From Nocardia colli (GTDB lineage: Bacteria > Actinomycetota > Actinomycetes > Mycobacteriales > Mycobacteriaceae): a DNA stretch of 64,000 nucleotides. Of the stretch, positions 1 to 9,544 are shown piece after piece; the first letter of the stretch is position 1; each line of letters opens with the position of its first letter. The stretch covers positions 372,001 through 436,000 of the forward strand of contig NZ_VXLC01000001.1 of NCBI RefSeq assembly GCF_008704205.1. The letters are read 5' to 3'. Under the pieces are notes generated by a model that searched no databases, was not told where the DNA came from, and worked only from the letters and a program-made list of their open reading frames with translations. A program made the position numbers and the translations under genes.

Positions 1-519
1 CTGACGCCCGAGGGTCAGGCGCTGATGGACCGGACCGAGCGGCAGTGCCTGCCGCGCAACGCGCTCACCCAGATGTTCGTCGACTACGGACGACTGCTGA
101 CCATCCCGATTCCCGACTTCCTCCAGGTTCCCGAGATCAAAGAGACCTTCGAGCAGACGGTGCTCGGCCGCAATATCCCCACCGCGCCGATCTTCCTGTA
201 CCAGGGCGTCTTCGACGAGGCGGTGCCGGTGTGGACCAATGATCGGCTGAACCAGCAGTGGTGCGCCGGCGGCGCGTCGGTCATCTACACGCGTGATCAT
301 CTCAGCGAGCATCTGAGCCTGCCGTCGCTCGGCATGGCGGGCACGCTCAACTGGATGAAGGGCAGGCTGGCGCCGAACGCGCCCGATCAGGCCGGGTGCC
401 GCACCGACAACGTGGTGTCCATGCTCGCCGATTTCAACGCCTTGCTGACGCAGATCGAGATCAACCTGAACGCCACCTTCGGTGCACTCGGGTTCCCGAT
501 CGGCCCGCGCGAGCGCTAG
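1..519 (+). CDS. Secretory lipase family protein, C-terminal part (gene begins before the window)
   Basis: The reading frame is open from the first base, so only the last 172 residues are present. The sequence fits the C-terminal half of the actinobacterial secretory lipase (LIP, alpha/beta hydrolase) family, exported enzymes that hydrolyse acylglycerols or esters. The segment FLYQGVFDEAVPV supplies the likely catalytic aspartate (fragment residue about 72), and histidines in the DHLSEHLSL segment (about 100 and 104) are candidates for the catalytic histidine. Two cysteines (QQWCAGG and QAGCRTD) could form a disulfide, as expected for an exported protein. The nucleophile serine and signal peptide lie outside the window. 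A strong hairpin terminator follows the stop. The family call is from sequence resemblance; substrate unknown. Confidence 0.75.
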   Translation: MTPEGQALMDRTERQCLPRNALTQMFVDYGRLLTIPIPDFLQVPEIKETFEQTVLGRNIPTAPIFLYQGVFDEAVPVWTNDRLNQQWCAGGASVIYTRDHLSEHLSLPSLGMAGTLNWMKGRLAPNAPDQAGCRTDNVVSMLADFNALLTQIEINLNATFGALGFPIGPRER

Positions 520-531
520 TTTCTCGGTATT

Positions 532-572
532 GCCTGGCCCTCGACCGGAACTCGGTCGGGGGCCAGGCTTTT
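532..572 (+). terminator. Intrinsic terminator after the lipase gene
   Basis: GCCTGGCCCTCGACC pairs with GGTCGGGGGCCAGGC (one G-U) around a 7-base loop, followed by TTTT. It lies 12 bases past the lipase stop and before the next gene, which has its own ribosome binding site. Confidence 0.8.
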
Positions 573-646
573 CGTTCGCACAGCGATGACTTCCCGGCGC
601 CTGCCTCGTCTGCACAGGTATACCGACACCGGCCAGGAGGATCGTC

Positions 647-1123
647 ATGCAAAAGATCGTCACCAACCTGTGGTTCGACACCCAGGCGGAGGAAGCCGCC
701 GAGTTCTACTGTTCGCTGTTCGCCGACGCCAAGATCACCGACGTGCAGTACCACACCGAGGCAACCAACCGGCCGACGGATCTGGCCATCACCGTCGACT
801 TCGAACTCAACGGCCAGAAGTTCACCGCGATCAACGGCGGCGGCGAATACCACTACACCCATGCCATGTCGCTATTGGTCAACTGTGAAGGTCAGGACGA
901 GGTCGACCGGCTGTGGACGGCGTTGCTGGCCGATGGCGGGCAGGAGATCGAATGCGGTTGGCTGAACGACAAATACGGCGTGCCGTGGCAGATCTGGCCG
1001 GCCGAGGCGACCGAGCTGGTCACCAGCAGCGACCGGGAAGCGGTCAACCGCGCGATGCAGGCGATGTTCGGGATGAAGAAGATCGTGCTGCAACAGATGC
1101 GCGACGCCTACAACGGCAAGTGA
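647..1123 (+). CDS. VOC superfamily protein, PhnB/3-demethylubiquinone methyltransferase-like
   Basis: A 158-residue protein of the PhnB-type branch of the vicinal oxygen chelate (glyoxalase/bleomycin resistance) fold. The start MQKIVTNLWFDTQAEEAAEFYCSLF and the internal block with FELNGQKFTAINGG are typical of this family, often annotated as 3-demethylubiquinone-9 3-methyltransferase although members lack a methyltransferase domain and their substrates are mostly unknown. The start is supported by AGGAGG eight bases upstream. It stands alone between the lipase terminator and the thiC leader. No catalytic role can be assigned from sequence. Confidence 0.75.
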   Translation: MQKIVTNLWFDTQAEEAAEFYCSLFADAKITDVQYHTEATNRPTDLAITVDFELNGQKFTAINGGGEYHYTHAMSLLVNCEGQDEVDRLWTALLADGGQEIECGWLNDKYGVPWQIWPAEATELVTSSDREAVNRAMQAMFGMKKIVLQQMRDAYNGK

Positions 1124-1197
1124 GCTGGCTCTTCATCCGATCATGAGGCGAACTCCCAGGGAAGGCAGGTAGTCTCGGGCTGGAAAATTTCACACGC

Positions 1198-2940
<1,743 letters not shown>

Positions 2941-2969
2941 TTTCCGGATTCAACTGTCCGACAACGCAT

Positions 2970-3001
2970 CCGGTTCCCGCACGCCCGCGTGCGGGAACCG
3001 G
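2970..3001. terminator. Hairpin between convergent thiC and the SOS-boxed gene
   Basis: CCGGTTCCCGCACG pairs perfectly with CGTGCGGGAACCGG around a 4-base loop. There is no T-run, common for high-GC actinobacterial terminators. Its position between convergent stops suggests use in both directions. Confidence 0.75.
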
Positions 3002-3006
3002 TCGTC

Positions 3007-3873
3007 TCAGTCCCGGCGCATGATCTCGAGCAGTGACTCGAGGTGGTCGGCCGGGACGATTTCCATCGACTCGCCGCTGCCCTGAATGGTGGCGGCGATA
3101 TCGATGGCGATTCGGTTGCGCCACCAGTAGATCGAGCGGCTGACCGGCCGGGACCGGACCTCCCCCGCGACCAGGAGTTCGGCGAGCAGGCTGGTTCCCG
3201 CGAAGACCGTCGGTCCGGTGATCGGATGGACCAGCAGGTGGGTGTGACCCGGGATGACGAGCAGCGCGCCCCACGGGCCGACGACCGGATAGTCGTCGAG
3301 CCACCGCACGTGCGCGGTGACGAAATCCGATGCCCCGTAGAGCATTTGGATGTCGACATCGTCCATGCCATCGATATCGGCGGCCATCAGGTCGAGCCCG
3401 CCCTCGGCCTGGGTGTTGCGCTCGGCGATCGCGAACAGGTCCGATTCCCTTGCGCCCCAACGCTGTGCGTTGGCGTAGGTCACCGGTGCCATGATGTCGC
3501 CGAAGTCGATCAGCACCCGCTGCAACAGTCCCGGCGCCACCAACCGCCGCACATCATTGATCAACCCCTTGGTGCGCGCCGAACACAACCGGGTCCGCAG
3601 CATCGACCGCACCGACTCCAGCCGCGACACGTCGAGATGCCCGGCCGCCAGATCCGTGATCTGCATATCCAGCCGATCCCCGACGATCGTCGACCACAGC
3701 TGCCGCGGCGCCCGCGCAACCCGCCGCTCCAAGCGCGTACACGGCAACACCACCCGCCCACCCCCGCGCCCGGCGAACACGAACTCACCCCCCGACTCCT
3801 CACACCCATACCCGTGCCGCACCGCAACCTCGTTGACCAGCAACTTCAATAACCCCGAGGACGACTCCCGCAT
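3007..3873 (-). CDS. Conserved hypothetical protein under a LexA/SOS box
   Basis: A 288-residue soluble protein that I do not recognise with confidence. There is no signal peptide or membrane helix. The N-terminal part carries two cysteines and a glycine-rich FAGRGGGRVVLPC segment. The C-terminal half, with APVTYANAQRWGARESDLFAIA followed by a WGALLVIPGHTHLLVHP strand pair, has the look of DUF1444-type proteins, but this is only a weak resemblance. The ATG has GGAGCGAGGGG just upstream. What makes it notable is the promoter: a perfect LexA operator 43 bases before the start next to a TAGAAT -10 hexamer, which predicts induction by DNA damage. It is monocistronic, facing thiC. Function unknown; a DNA-repair or damage-response role is inference from regulation only. 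Confidence 0.8.
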   Translation of the reverse strand: MRESSSGLLKLLVNEVAVRHGYGCEESGGEFVFAGRGGGRVVLPCTRLERRVARAPRQLWSTIVGDRLDMQITDLAAGHLDVSRLESVRSMLRTRLCSARTKGLINDVRRLVAPGLLQRVLIDFGDIMAPVTYANAQRWGARESDLFAIAERNTQAEGGLDLMAADIDGMDDVDIQMLYGASDFVTAHVRWLDDYPVVGPWGALLVIPGHTHLLVHPITGPTVFAGTSLLAELLVAGEVRSRPVSRSIYWWRNRIAIDIAATIQGSGESMEIVPADHLESLLEIMRRD

Positions 3874-4202
3874 GACCCCTCGCTCCCGGTCGGGTACCTA
3901 CCGGACTCCATTCTATCGAACATACGTTCGAGATTGGAGGGCCAGTTTCGAACCCATCCGGCAGGTTGTGGCCGGCCACCTCGTCTGTCACCTGACCACG
4001 CAATCTGTCACCACGCTTTTGCTGGTAGATCGCCGTCGACTCCGGTTGTCCCGCTCGGCGGCATGACCGGACGTGCGGTGTGGATCCAGCCGAAGTCGCC
4101 GAGACTAAGGGCACTGAGCGGCTGGCGAGACGGGTCGAACCCGACTCGGTTCGCCTCCTGGAGCAGGACGGTTGTCAGGAACAGCGGGCCAGCGAAAGCA
4201 CC
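3874..4202. other. Non-coding stretch between two leftward genes
   Basis: Apart from the LexA box and promoter near 3910-3931 and the short leader of the gene starting at 3873, nothing recognisable was found: no convincing reading frame and no clear terminator for the gene whose stop is at 4203. Confidence 0.5.
3910..3931 (-). promoter_or_regulatory. LexA/SOS box and -10 hexamer of the gene starting at 3873
   Basis: TCGAACATACGTTCGA (3916-3931) is an exact match to the actinobacterial LexA consensus TCGAAC-N4-GTTCGA. On the minus strand it is followed directly by TAGAAT (3910-3915), a good -10 hexamer, so LexA bound here would cover the promoter. The gene start lies 37 bases past the hexamer. 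Confidence 0.85.
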
Positions 4203-4637
4203 TCAGCGGGCGATCCTGTGCATCGTCGAGGTGTAGCCGCCGCCGGGAAAGGTCCACTGGCCGACCGCGGTGTTCTCGTCGACGAAGGTGCCCTTGTAGT
4301 AAGACGAAGAACCGGGCTCGCCGCCCCAGATGGTCAGGACGTCTTCGTCCATTTCGTATACGTAATCGAGTGTGTTGCCCCGGGTGTCGTAGGCGCGCGA
4401 GCGGACCTCGGGGCTCGGCGGCTCACCGAAGGGCTGGAGGTGGCCGATGACCTCGAGTGCCTTCACATCGCTGCCGAACAAGTGCATGTCGACATGTTGG
4501 AGGAGGAAGAAGCCGCCTTCCATCCACTCGTACTTGACGGTGCCGGTGCTGTCGCCGGAGAGCTGCCAGGTGCCGATCAGACGGCCCAGCGACTGCATGA
4601 CCGGGCTGGGTGCCGGAGCCGAACTGGTGTCGTTCAT
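4203..4637 (-). CDS. DUF1579-like / lipocalin-type small protein
   Basis: A 144-residue protein starting MNDTSSAPAPSPVMQSLGRLIGTWQL. The LIGTWQLSGDSTG opening, repeated beta-strand pattern and a closing YTSTMHRI strand resemble DUF1579-type proteins, which adopt a small beta-barrel. No enzymatic residues are evident. It is divergent from an AraC-type regulator gene at 4687, with only 49 bases between the starts, so the two promoters must overlap and the regulator is the natural candidate to control it. Biological role unknown. Confidence 0.65.
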   Translation of the reverse strand: MNDTSSAPAPSPVMQSLGRLIGTWQLSGDSTGTVKYEWMEGGFFLLQHVDMHLFGSDVKALEVIGHLQPFGEPPSPEVRSRAYDTRGNTLDYVYEMDEDVLTIWGGEPGSSSYYKGTFVDENTAVGQWTFPGGGYTSTMHRIAR

Positions 4638-4686
4638 CGTGGTTTCCTCTCGTCTCGGATGATGGCTCCTACGGTAGAAAAGACGA

Positions 4687-5532
4687 GTGGGTGAGATATC
4701 TCAGAAATCCGCAGGCTCGCCCGACCGCAACCGGGTCTTACTGCAGGGCGGGCTGCTGGAGCCGGAGATGTTCGACCGCTACTTCTCCGTTCGAGCGTTC
4801 GAGCCCGCCGCCGACCTGGCAGCGTGCGTGTCGCACTACTGGGTCATGCGGTGGCGGCTGCCCTACAACGTGACCTATCGACCGGTCGAGGTGCTCCCCA
4901 CGCCGACGGTGCACGCCTTCGTCACCGCACAGGGCGCTTTCGTGCATGGGATCACCGACGGCGCCCTCAGCTATGACACGGCCGGTGTCGGCGCCATGGC
5001 CGGGATCGCGTTCAAGCCCGGCGGTTTCGCGCCGTACTGGGGCAAACCCATGAGTCAACTGCGCGGCGGTCACATCGACCTGAGCACTGTGTTCCCGGAC
5101 GCCGGCACGCGTCTGCACAGCGAGCTCCTGCATGAGCCCGAGGAGCAGATTGCGGATGCCCTGGACGGACTCCTGCGCTCCAGGCCGGTCCAGCCTTCCC
5201 TCCAGCACCTACAGCTCATCGCGGACGCCGTCGATGCCATCATGCGAGAGGACGGCCCCACCACCGTGAGCGCCCTTGCCGCGGAGCTCTTCCGCAGCGA
5301 ACGCAGTCTCCAGGCGACCTTCGCCGAGCATGTCGGCGTCGGCCCCAAATGGCTGCTGAAACGCCAACGTCTGCTGAAGGCGATCGGCGCGACCGCCGGA
5401 ACAGCACGCCCGGATTGGGCCGACCTAGCCGCTGATACCGGCTACAGCAGCCAGACGCACCTGCTGAACGACTTCAAGCACGTCGTCGGAGTCACACCCA
5501 CCGTCTATCTCCGGCGCCTACGCCGACAGTAG
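4687..5532 (+). CDS. AraC family transcriptional regulator
   Basis: A 281-residue regulator. The N-terminal region (about 25-150), with FEPAADLAACVSHYWVMRW and VEVLPTPTVHAFV, resembles the DUF6597 sensory domain often found in AraC regulators. The C-terminal 95 residues form the double helix-turn-helix: first helix pair near SALAAELFRSERSLQATFAEHVG, second near WADLAADTGYSSQTHLLNDFKHVVGVTP, which ends with the classic AraC signature. The GTG start is chosen because it is the first in-frame start; an alternative is the internal ATG at MFDRYFSV. It is divergent from the DUF1579-like gene, its probable target. Confidence 0.85.
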   Translation: MGEISQKSAGSPDRNRVLLQGGLLEPEMFDRYFSVRAFEPAADLAACVSHYWVMRWRLPYNVTYRPVEVLPTPTVHAFVTAQGAFVHGITDGALSYDTAGVGAMAGIAFKPGGFAPYWGKPMSQLRGGHIDLSTVFPDAGTRLHSELLHEPEEQIADALDGLLRSRPVQPSLQHLQLIADAVDAIMREDGPTTVSALAAELFRSERSLQATFAEHVGVGPKWLLKRQRLLKAIGATAGTARPDWADLAADTGYSSQTHLLNDFKHVVGVTPTVYLRRLRRQ

Positions 5533-5583
5533 CCACTGCGTGACTGCTCCAGACAGCGCGCCACGCGGCAATATCGGACGTCC

Positions 5584-5610
5584 GAGTGCCGCCCCTGCTG
5601 GGCGGCACTC
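5584..5610. terminator. Hairpin between convergent AraC regulator and small exported protein genes
   Basis: GAGTGCCGCCC pairs perfectly with GGGCGGCACTC around a 5-base loop. It sits between two convergent stop codons, so it probably serves both. Confidence 0.75.
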
Positions 5611-5617
5611 GTAGCCA

Positions 5618-5962
5618 CTACCGAGATTTGCTGTTCGAGGCGGCGATGGGCTTGCAGTTGCCGTCATCGACCCGCCCCTTTTTGTCGTCGAGGAGCAAAC
5701 AGGCACTCCCGTCCTTGCGGGGAAGTGTCTCTTCGGAACCATTGGTGAAGATGCACGTCACCTGCGGACCGCCGGGCCGCTCCAGCACGGCTTTCTCCAA
5801 CTCGGTCTCCTGGTCGGCTGCCGCTTCTTGACACAGCTTCTTATCTGGGGCAGGAGCCGCAAACTCCTGCGCGGTGGCGAGGTTGATCGGAAGTGCGGAC
5901 ACGCACGCCGCGACCGCCACAGCGGCGAACACGCGGACTGGCATACGAAGGTTCGAATGCAT
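5618..5962 (-). CDS. Small exported protein with four mature cysteines, unknown function
   Basis: 114 residues. A signal peptide is clear: MHSNLRMPVRVFAAVAVAACV, then a hydrophobic stretch ending ATAQEF, with probable cleavage after ATA. The mature part is short and hydrophilic, with cysteines in LCQEA, VTCIF, SACLL and GNCKP, a pattern suggesting two disulfides. The start at 5962 was preferred to the upstream in-frame ATG at 6058 because it begins at the signal sequence. No strong ribosome binding site is visible. Not assigned to a family. Confidence 0.6.
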   Translation of the reverse strand: MHSNLRMPVRVFAAVAVAACVSALPINLATAQEFAAPAPDKKLCQEAAADQETELEKAVLERPGGPQVTCIFTNGSEETLPRKDGSACLLLDDKKGRVDDGNCKPIAASNSKSR

Positions 5963-6228
5963 TGCTGACCCGTTCGCTCGAAGGAAGGTCGGGGCGACCT
6001 CACCGTACGACGAGGTATTCGTTCCACCCGGTAGCTGCGGATGGGATGAGCGAGTCATCGCCGGTCGCCGACCGTCCGTATGACCGGACTATCGGGCCGT
6101 CAGCATCCGCTGAAGCGAACGTACGCACGTCGGCATGAGCGGATATGACGACGGCCCCGAGATGTCCCGGAGCCGTTGATCTTCGGCCAGGTCTCGCAGC
6201 CGCCGCCGACTGAGCGATCAGCGGACGT

Positions 6229-6573
6229 TCAGAGAGCGCCGATCTCCCACCGGCTGTATTTCAAGTCCGTGTTGGACAGGGAGTCCCGGTCGAGACTCGA
6301 CGAACTTCCCCGCACCATCAAGTACGTGGTCGAGTCTTCCTTGTCTGTCTCTTTGAACCACACCGTGTCCTCAGGTGCGGACTCGACCTTGAAATGCGCC
6401 GCCTTGGCACAATCACGAACCCGATAACTCGTGGTTTCGTAGCTTTGGGTCGCCACTACCCATTGCAGACAGCCCCTGGCACCGTTGTGGAGTTTGAATC
6501 GGCCGTCACTGAGTTTCTCGGCCTTCCACTGTTGCCCCTTCTTGTCGCTGTCGAGGTCTCGAGTTGCAGCCTG
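6229..6573 (-). pseudogene. Ricin-type beta-trefoil-like remnant, N-terminus missing
   Basis: An open frame of 115 codons to a stop at 6229 reads like protein: QQWKAEKLSDGRFKLHNG, then GCLQWVVATQ and a C-terminal domain. The QxW-type motif followed by F-L-N-G-CLQ is typical of ricin B-like trefoil repeats in exported actinobacterial proteins. The frame is closed by a TGA at 6574-6576, with no usable start or signal peptide before it. The only start inside is a GTG at 6456, which would remove the QxW repeat. It is therefore probably the tail of a gene broken by a frameshift or deletion. Alternative: a 75-residue protein from 6456. Codon use is less GC-biased than in the flanks. Confidence 0.45.
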
Positions 6574-7144
6574 TCACTGCTTTGCAACACCAGTAAGGGC
6601 AGCGACTCCAGCACGATCGAACTGCATACCGTCTCCCATCCGTCGAGGTGCACCCGGCCCGGCGGCCAATGTATTCGAAACCGTGGGCAATCCAGATTGG
6701 ACATGCTGGTGAACCAACGATGTGGGCGAGCTTCGGTCATCGCCGAGTCTCAGAATCACCCGACTCCCGAGGGACTCCGACCTAGGGTCTGGCTGCTGAC
6801 GAGCACGCGCAATTCGGCAGGCGCGGACGTTGCGAAGCCCTGTCGGCCAACAGATTTGGACGGCCGACCAACGCGCGCCGCAGGCAATAGCGGACGTTCG
6901 TTGGGGCGACGTCTCCGTCTGACGGCCGCTCTCACGTGTTCGGAGAAGCTGACGAGTCGGGTACGCCGTGTCATCGCAGAGCGGAACAGGTCCATGCCAG
7001 TGTGCGGAATCGGATTCCGTGCACAACCAGCTCGCGAACGAACGGTCGAGACCGGAAAGAAGGACTCGACGTGAGTGAAAGGGGGCGCCCCGGAGCGGGT
7101 CACGCCCTGATCCGGGGCCCCTGACCCGTCACTGTCGGCGCCGA
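6574..7144. other. Gene-poor stretch inside the accessory region
   Basis: No reading frame here has convincing codon use in either direction. It contains the probable terminator of the leftward gene ending at 7145. The upstream part may hold the decayed 5' end of the trefoil-like gene, but no signal peptide could be identified. Confidence 0.4.
7087..7118 (-). terminator. Probable terminator of the small exported protein gene ending at 7145
   Basis: GCCCCGGA pairs with TCCGGGGC, with further nested GC-rich complementarity in the surrounding bases. It lies just downstream, on the minus strand, of the stop at 7145. Confidence 0.45.
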
Positions 7145-7519
7145 TCATCCGTTGCCCGGCATGACTCCGTTTCTACCGGTGCAGCCGCAGTCACGTGAAA
7201 CGACGATCCGCGAGACATTGCTTCCAACGTCGTATACCCGGTTCTTTTGCCCGGATGCGGACCACACCTGTGTTGCTCCCTGATACATCCTGACTGTGTT
7301 GTTGAGGTATCCGGGATTGACATTCTCAGACCAGATGAGGACGCGATAGAAAGGATGTCCGGGAGAAAAATTTATCGTCGTAGTCACGTCGGGATCCATG
7401 TATCGGAATGCTCCATTGTGCACGTAGGTGACCGTCCCCGCAGATGCAGTGGCATCCACCGAGATCATCGCCAGCAGGGTAAACCCCAACACTGCACCAG
7501 CACGGACTAGCTTTTTCAT
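7145..7519 (-). CDS. Small exported protein, unknown function
   Basis: 124 residues. The start MKKLVRAGAVLGFTLLAMISV has a positive N-region and hydrophobic core; cleavage is likely after ATASA. The mature chain is aromatic and beta-rich (VTYVHNGAFRYMDPD, HPFYRVLIWSEN) and ends with a close cysteine pair (DCGCTGRNG). I chose the ATG at 7519 over one at 7591 because the signal peptide begins there and GGGAT lies upstream. No family assigned. It sits among other small exported or broken genes, which suggests surface or secreted accessory functions. Confidence 0.6.
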   Translation of the reverse strand: MKKLVRAGAVLGFTLLAMISVDATASAGTVTYVHNGAFRYMDPDVTTTINFSPGHPFYRVLIWSENVNPGYLNNTVRMYQGATQVWSASGQKNRVYDVGSNVSRIVVSRDCGCTGRNGVMPGNG

Positions 7520-7966
7520 GAATCGATCCCAATCGTTGAAAAGTGATGAAGCCAATGGGGTCACCGTAGCTTCGGTCGACCGAATCGTCACACGTTCCGA
7601 ACAGAGTTCATCTGAACGAATGACCCGACCACTACCGACGACCGGTCCCAGAGCAGCCCGGGGCCACCGATTGCGCGCGGCATGACCGAGTCCCCGAACC
7701 TAGGCCCCGGTCCGATCCGGATCAGTTGTATGTGCCCAGCCGCGGTTGTGGCTCAAGCCGGGATCTTCACCCCGAGGCTGACCGTCAACCAACGGCTCGA
7801 TGTTCTCCATCAGCGACTCCAGCGGTGTGCCTAGAAACCCCAATCCGGGTACATTAACATTGGCCGTGACGGTTCTATCGGGATCGTCAGCAAAAACCAC
7901 TGGCGAAGTAAAACTATTGAAACCAGGCGGTGGACAATTAGCGATGTCGATCAGGAATTAGATCAG

Positions 7967-8272
7967 ATGATTCGGAAAGAATTCGGGCCAGGCATCGTGT
8001 TCAAATATGCTAAGTTACCGTCGGGAGTTCTAGATCTCGAGCTTCGCTGGAGGGGACATTTCGCAGTAATTCAAGGAAAGGGCAACGAATGGGGCCTGTC
8101 GGTAGATATACCCGACGGTGCAGAGTTCATGCCACACGACCATTTCTTCGAATCATTCTATGGCGCTTTGCAAGCCGCGAAACCGATGATGCTCAACCCG
8201 GAACCACTTCGAGACACCGGCAATACGGGAGGATTCATCAAGAACCGGCTCACCGAAACAACTGACAACTGA
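7967..8272 (+). CDS. Hypothetical small soluble protein
   Basis: 101 residues from the first ATG, with good protein-like composition (VFKYAKLPSGVLDLELRWRG, DHFFESFYGALQAAKP). No signal peptide or membrane segment. Codon use is clearly less GC-rich than elsewhere in the window, suggesting recent acquisition. Coding-like sequence continues in frame upstream of the ATG (RRWTISDVDQELDQ) back to about 7916, where an ATT is the only start-like codon, so the true start may be non-canonical or the gene may be 5' truncated. The size and style recall immunity-type orphan proteins, but that is speculation. Confidence 0.5.
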   Translation: MIRKEFGPGIVFKYAKLPSGVLDLELRWRGHFAVIQGKGNEWGLSVDIPDGAEFMPHDHFFESFYGALQAAKPMMLNPEPLRDTGNTGGFIKNRLTETTDN

Positions 8273-8338
8273 CAACCGAACAGTCCGCGTGAGATTTGCC
8301 GACAAACAGATTCGAATCATCACACATGAGCGATCTGT

Positions 8339-8572
8339 TTGCGCGGCCAGCCGGCGGTGGCGATCTGCTGTGCTGCGAGCGCGGATTCCGCTGTGAGCGC
8401 CCGCCAGTACGGCGATGCCGGCGCGATGGTCGCCTCCGGCGCATTGACCTTCGACGGCGTGGCCCCCGCTACGGGCCGCGCCGTCACCATCGCCCTCAAC
8501 CAGGACCTGATGGACGACCGCTACAACGAAGGCTCTCGGATCTTGGACACTGCCGTCTGCTCGGCGCCCTAG
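8339..8572 (+). pseudogene. Fragment of an exported serine-hydrolase-like gene
   Basis: The frame from about 8390 to the stop at 8572 reads like a C-terminal tail (MVASGALTFDGVAPATGR, then VTIALNQDLMDDRYNEG and a cysteine-containing end LDTAVCSAP). The only upstream start is a TTG at 8339, with no signal peptide or catalytic motif. The ending resembles the tails of exported beta-lactamase-like hydrolases, a weak resemblance. Best read as a remnant left by deletion; the alternative is a 77-residue orphan. Confidence 0.35.
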
Positions 8573-8600
8573 CGCCCGTGCCGAAGTCCCATCCCATCGC

Positions 8601-9038
8601 TCAGTGGAGTTCCTCGACCAGGCCGATGATGATGCCCTCGGGGCCGCGGACGTAGGCGTAGCGGCAGTAGTCGTCGTAGCGGGCGACCTTGCCTACGAGT
8701 TCGCCGCCGTGGGTGTGCAGGCGGCCGACCGCGTCGTCGACGTCGTCGACGGCGAAGGTCAGGCGCGGGATGCCGGGGACGTTCACTGCGGCCTTCGGCG
8801 CGGTTTCGGTGGTTGTCGGCGAGCGGAAGGTCGAGAGTTCGATGCGGCCGTGGCCGTCCGGAGTCCGCACTACGGCCATGTCCGCCAGGACGCCGTCCAG
8901 CGCGAGGAGGTCGTCGGCCCATTGGCCGCCGACGGTTGCCTCACCCTCCAGTTCCAGGCCCAGTTCGATGAAGAACGCGACAGCGGCCGCGAGATCCTCG
9001 ACCACGATGCCGACGTGGTCCATCCGGCGGATCGTCAT
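8601..9038 (-). CDS. VOC family protein (glyoxalase/bleomycin resistance fold)
   Basis: 145 residues with two VOC modules. The start MTIRRMDHVGIVVEDLAAAV carries the first metal-ligand histidine (His8); glutamates in GRIELSTF and the closing GIIIGLVEEL are candidate further ligands. The ATG at 9038 is preferred to one at 9119 because it opens the domain and is preceded by GAGGAG. Such proteins act as lyases, dioxygenases or drug-binding proteins; substrate unknown. It is divergent from the intradiol dioxygenase gene, but 506 bases separate them. Confidence 0.8.
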   Translation of the reverse strand: MTIRRMDHVGIVVEDLAAAVAFFIELGLELEGEATVGGQWADDLLALDGVLADMAVVRTPDGHGRIELSTFRSPTTTETAPKAAVNVPGIPRLTFAVDDVDDAVGRLHTHGGELVGKVARYDDYCRYAYVRGPEGIIIGLVEELH

Positions 9039-9544
9039 GATGTACTCCTCAGGTTCGGTTCGGTCACTGCTGTGACTGCTTGTATCCCAGGGACGGAGCC
9101 GTTCGGACGTTCTCGACATCCGCGGCGCATGAATTTCCAGATTTCTTTCCCGGCCCGTTCGCCGCGGTCATGAATCCGTTGCAGAACAATTTCGGATACG
9201 TCGGCGACATCGGTGATTTTCCGACCGTCATCACTGGGGAGCCATTGGGGACCTCGCACCGCGAGTCGCACGATGGTTACGAATTACCTTATGGCACTGG
9301 GTATTTCAGCTGCGGGAGTGATCATGCATGCGGCGCCGAGGGCGCTGACCGTTGCCCGGCCTCAGTGCGCGACATATCGTGTTGTTCACATTCGAACTTG
9401 AAATGCATTCGCCGACAAGGTGTTTGATCTCTGAGCAGCATGCATGCCCGGCTGTTCAGGCGACGTGGCGCGGCACCTATTGGTCGGCCGCGAATGCCGG
9501 ATGTGAAACTCCAGCCCGTCCTTTCCCACGAGGAGATCAAAACC
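9039..9544. other. Long intergenic region between divergent VOC and dioxygenase genes
   Basis: Contains a short inverted repeat GTCAC-TGCT-GTGAC at 9063-9076 near the VOC gene start, which could be an operator. A 42-codon frame at 9273-9401 begins with a hydrophobic stretch (MVTNYLMALGISAAGVIM) but lacks a ribosome binding site. Nothing else recognisable. Confidence 0.4.

Noticed and set aside
4790..4810. Repeated GTTCGAGC near 4795 resembling half LexA sites
   Set aside because: It is a direct repeat inside the AraC coding region, not the TCGAAC-N4-GTTCGA palindrome.
7700..7957. An open frame on the minus strand with reasonable composition (VNVPGLGFLGTPLESLMENIEPLVDG-type sequence)
   Set aside because: It lacks a signal peptide and clear start, is bounded by stops, and partly overlaps the coding-like upstream part of the gene at 7967; could be a remnant but support is too weak.
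9273..9401. A 42-codon frame with a hydrophobic N-terminus in the gap before the dioxygenase gene
   Set aside because: No ribosome binding site, and the sequence after the hydrophobic stretch does not look protein-like.
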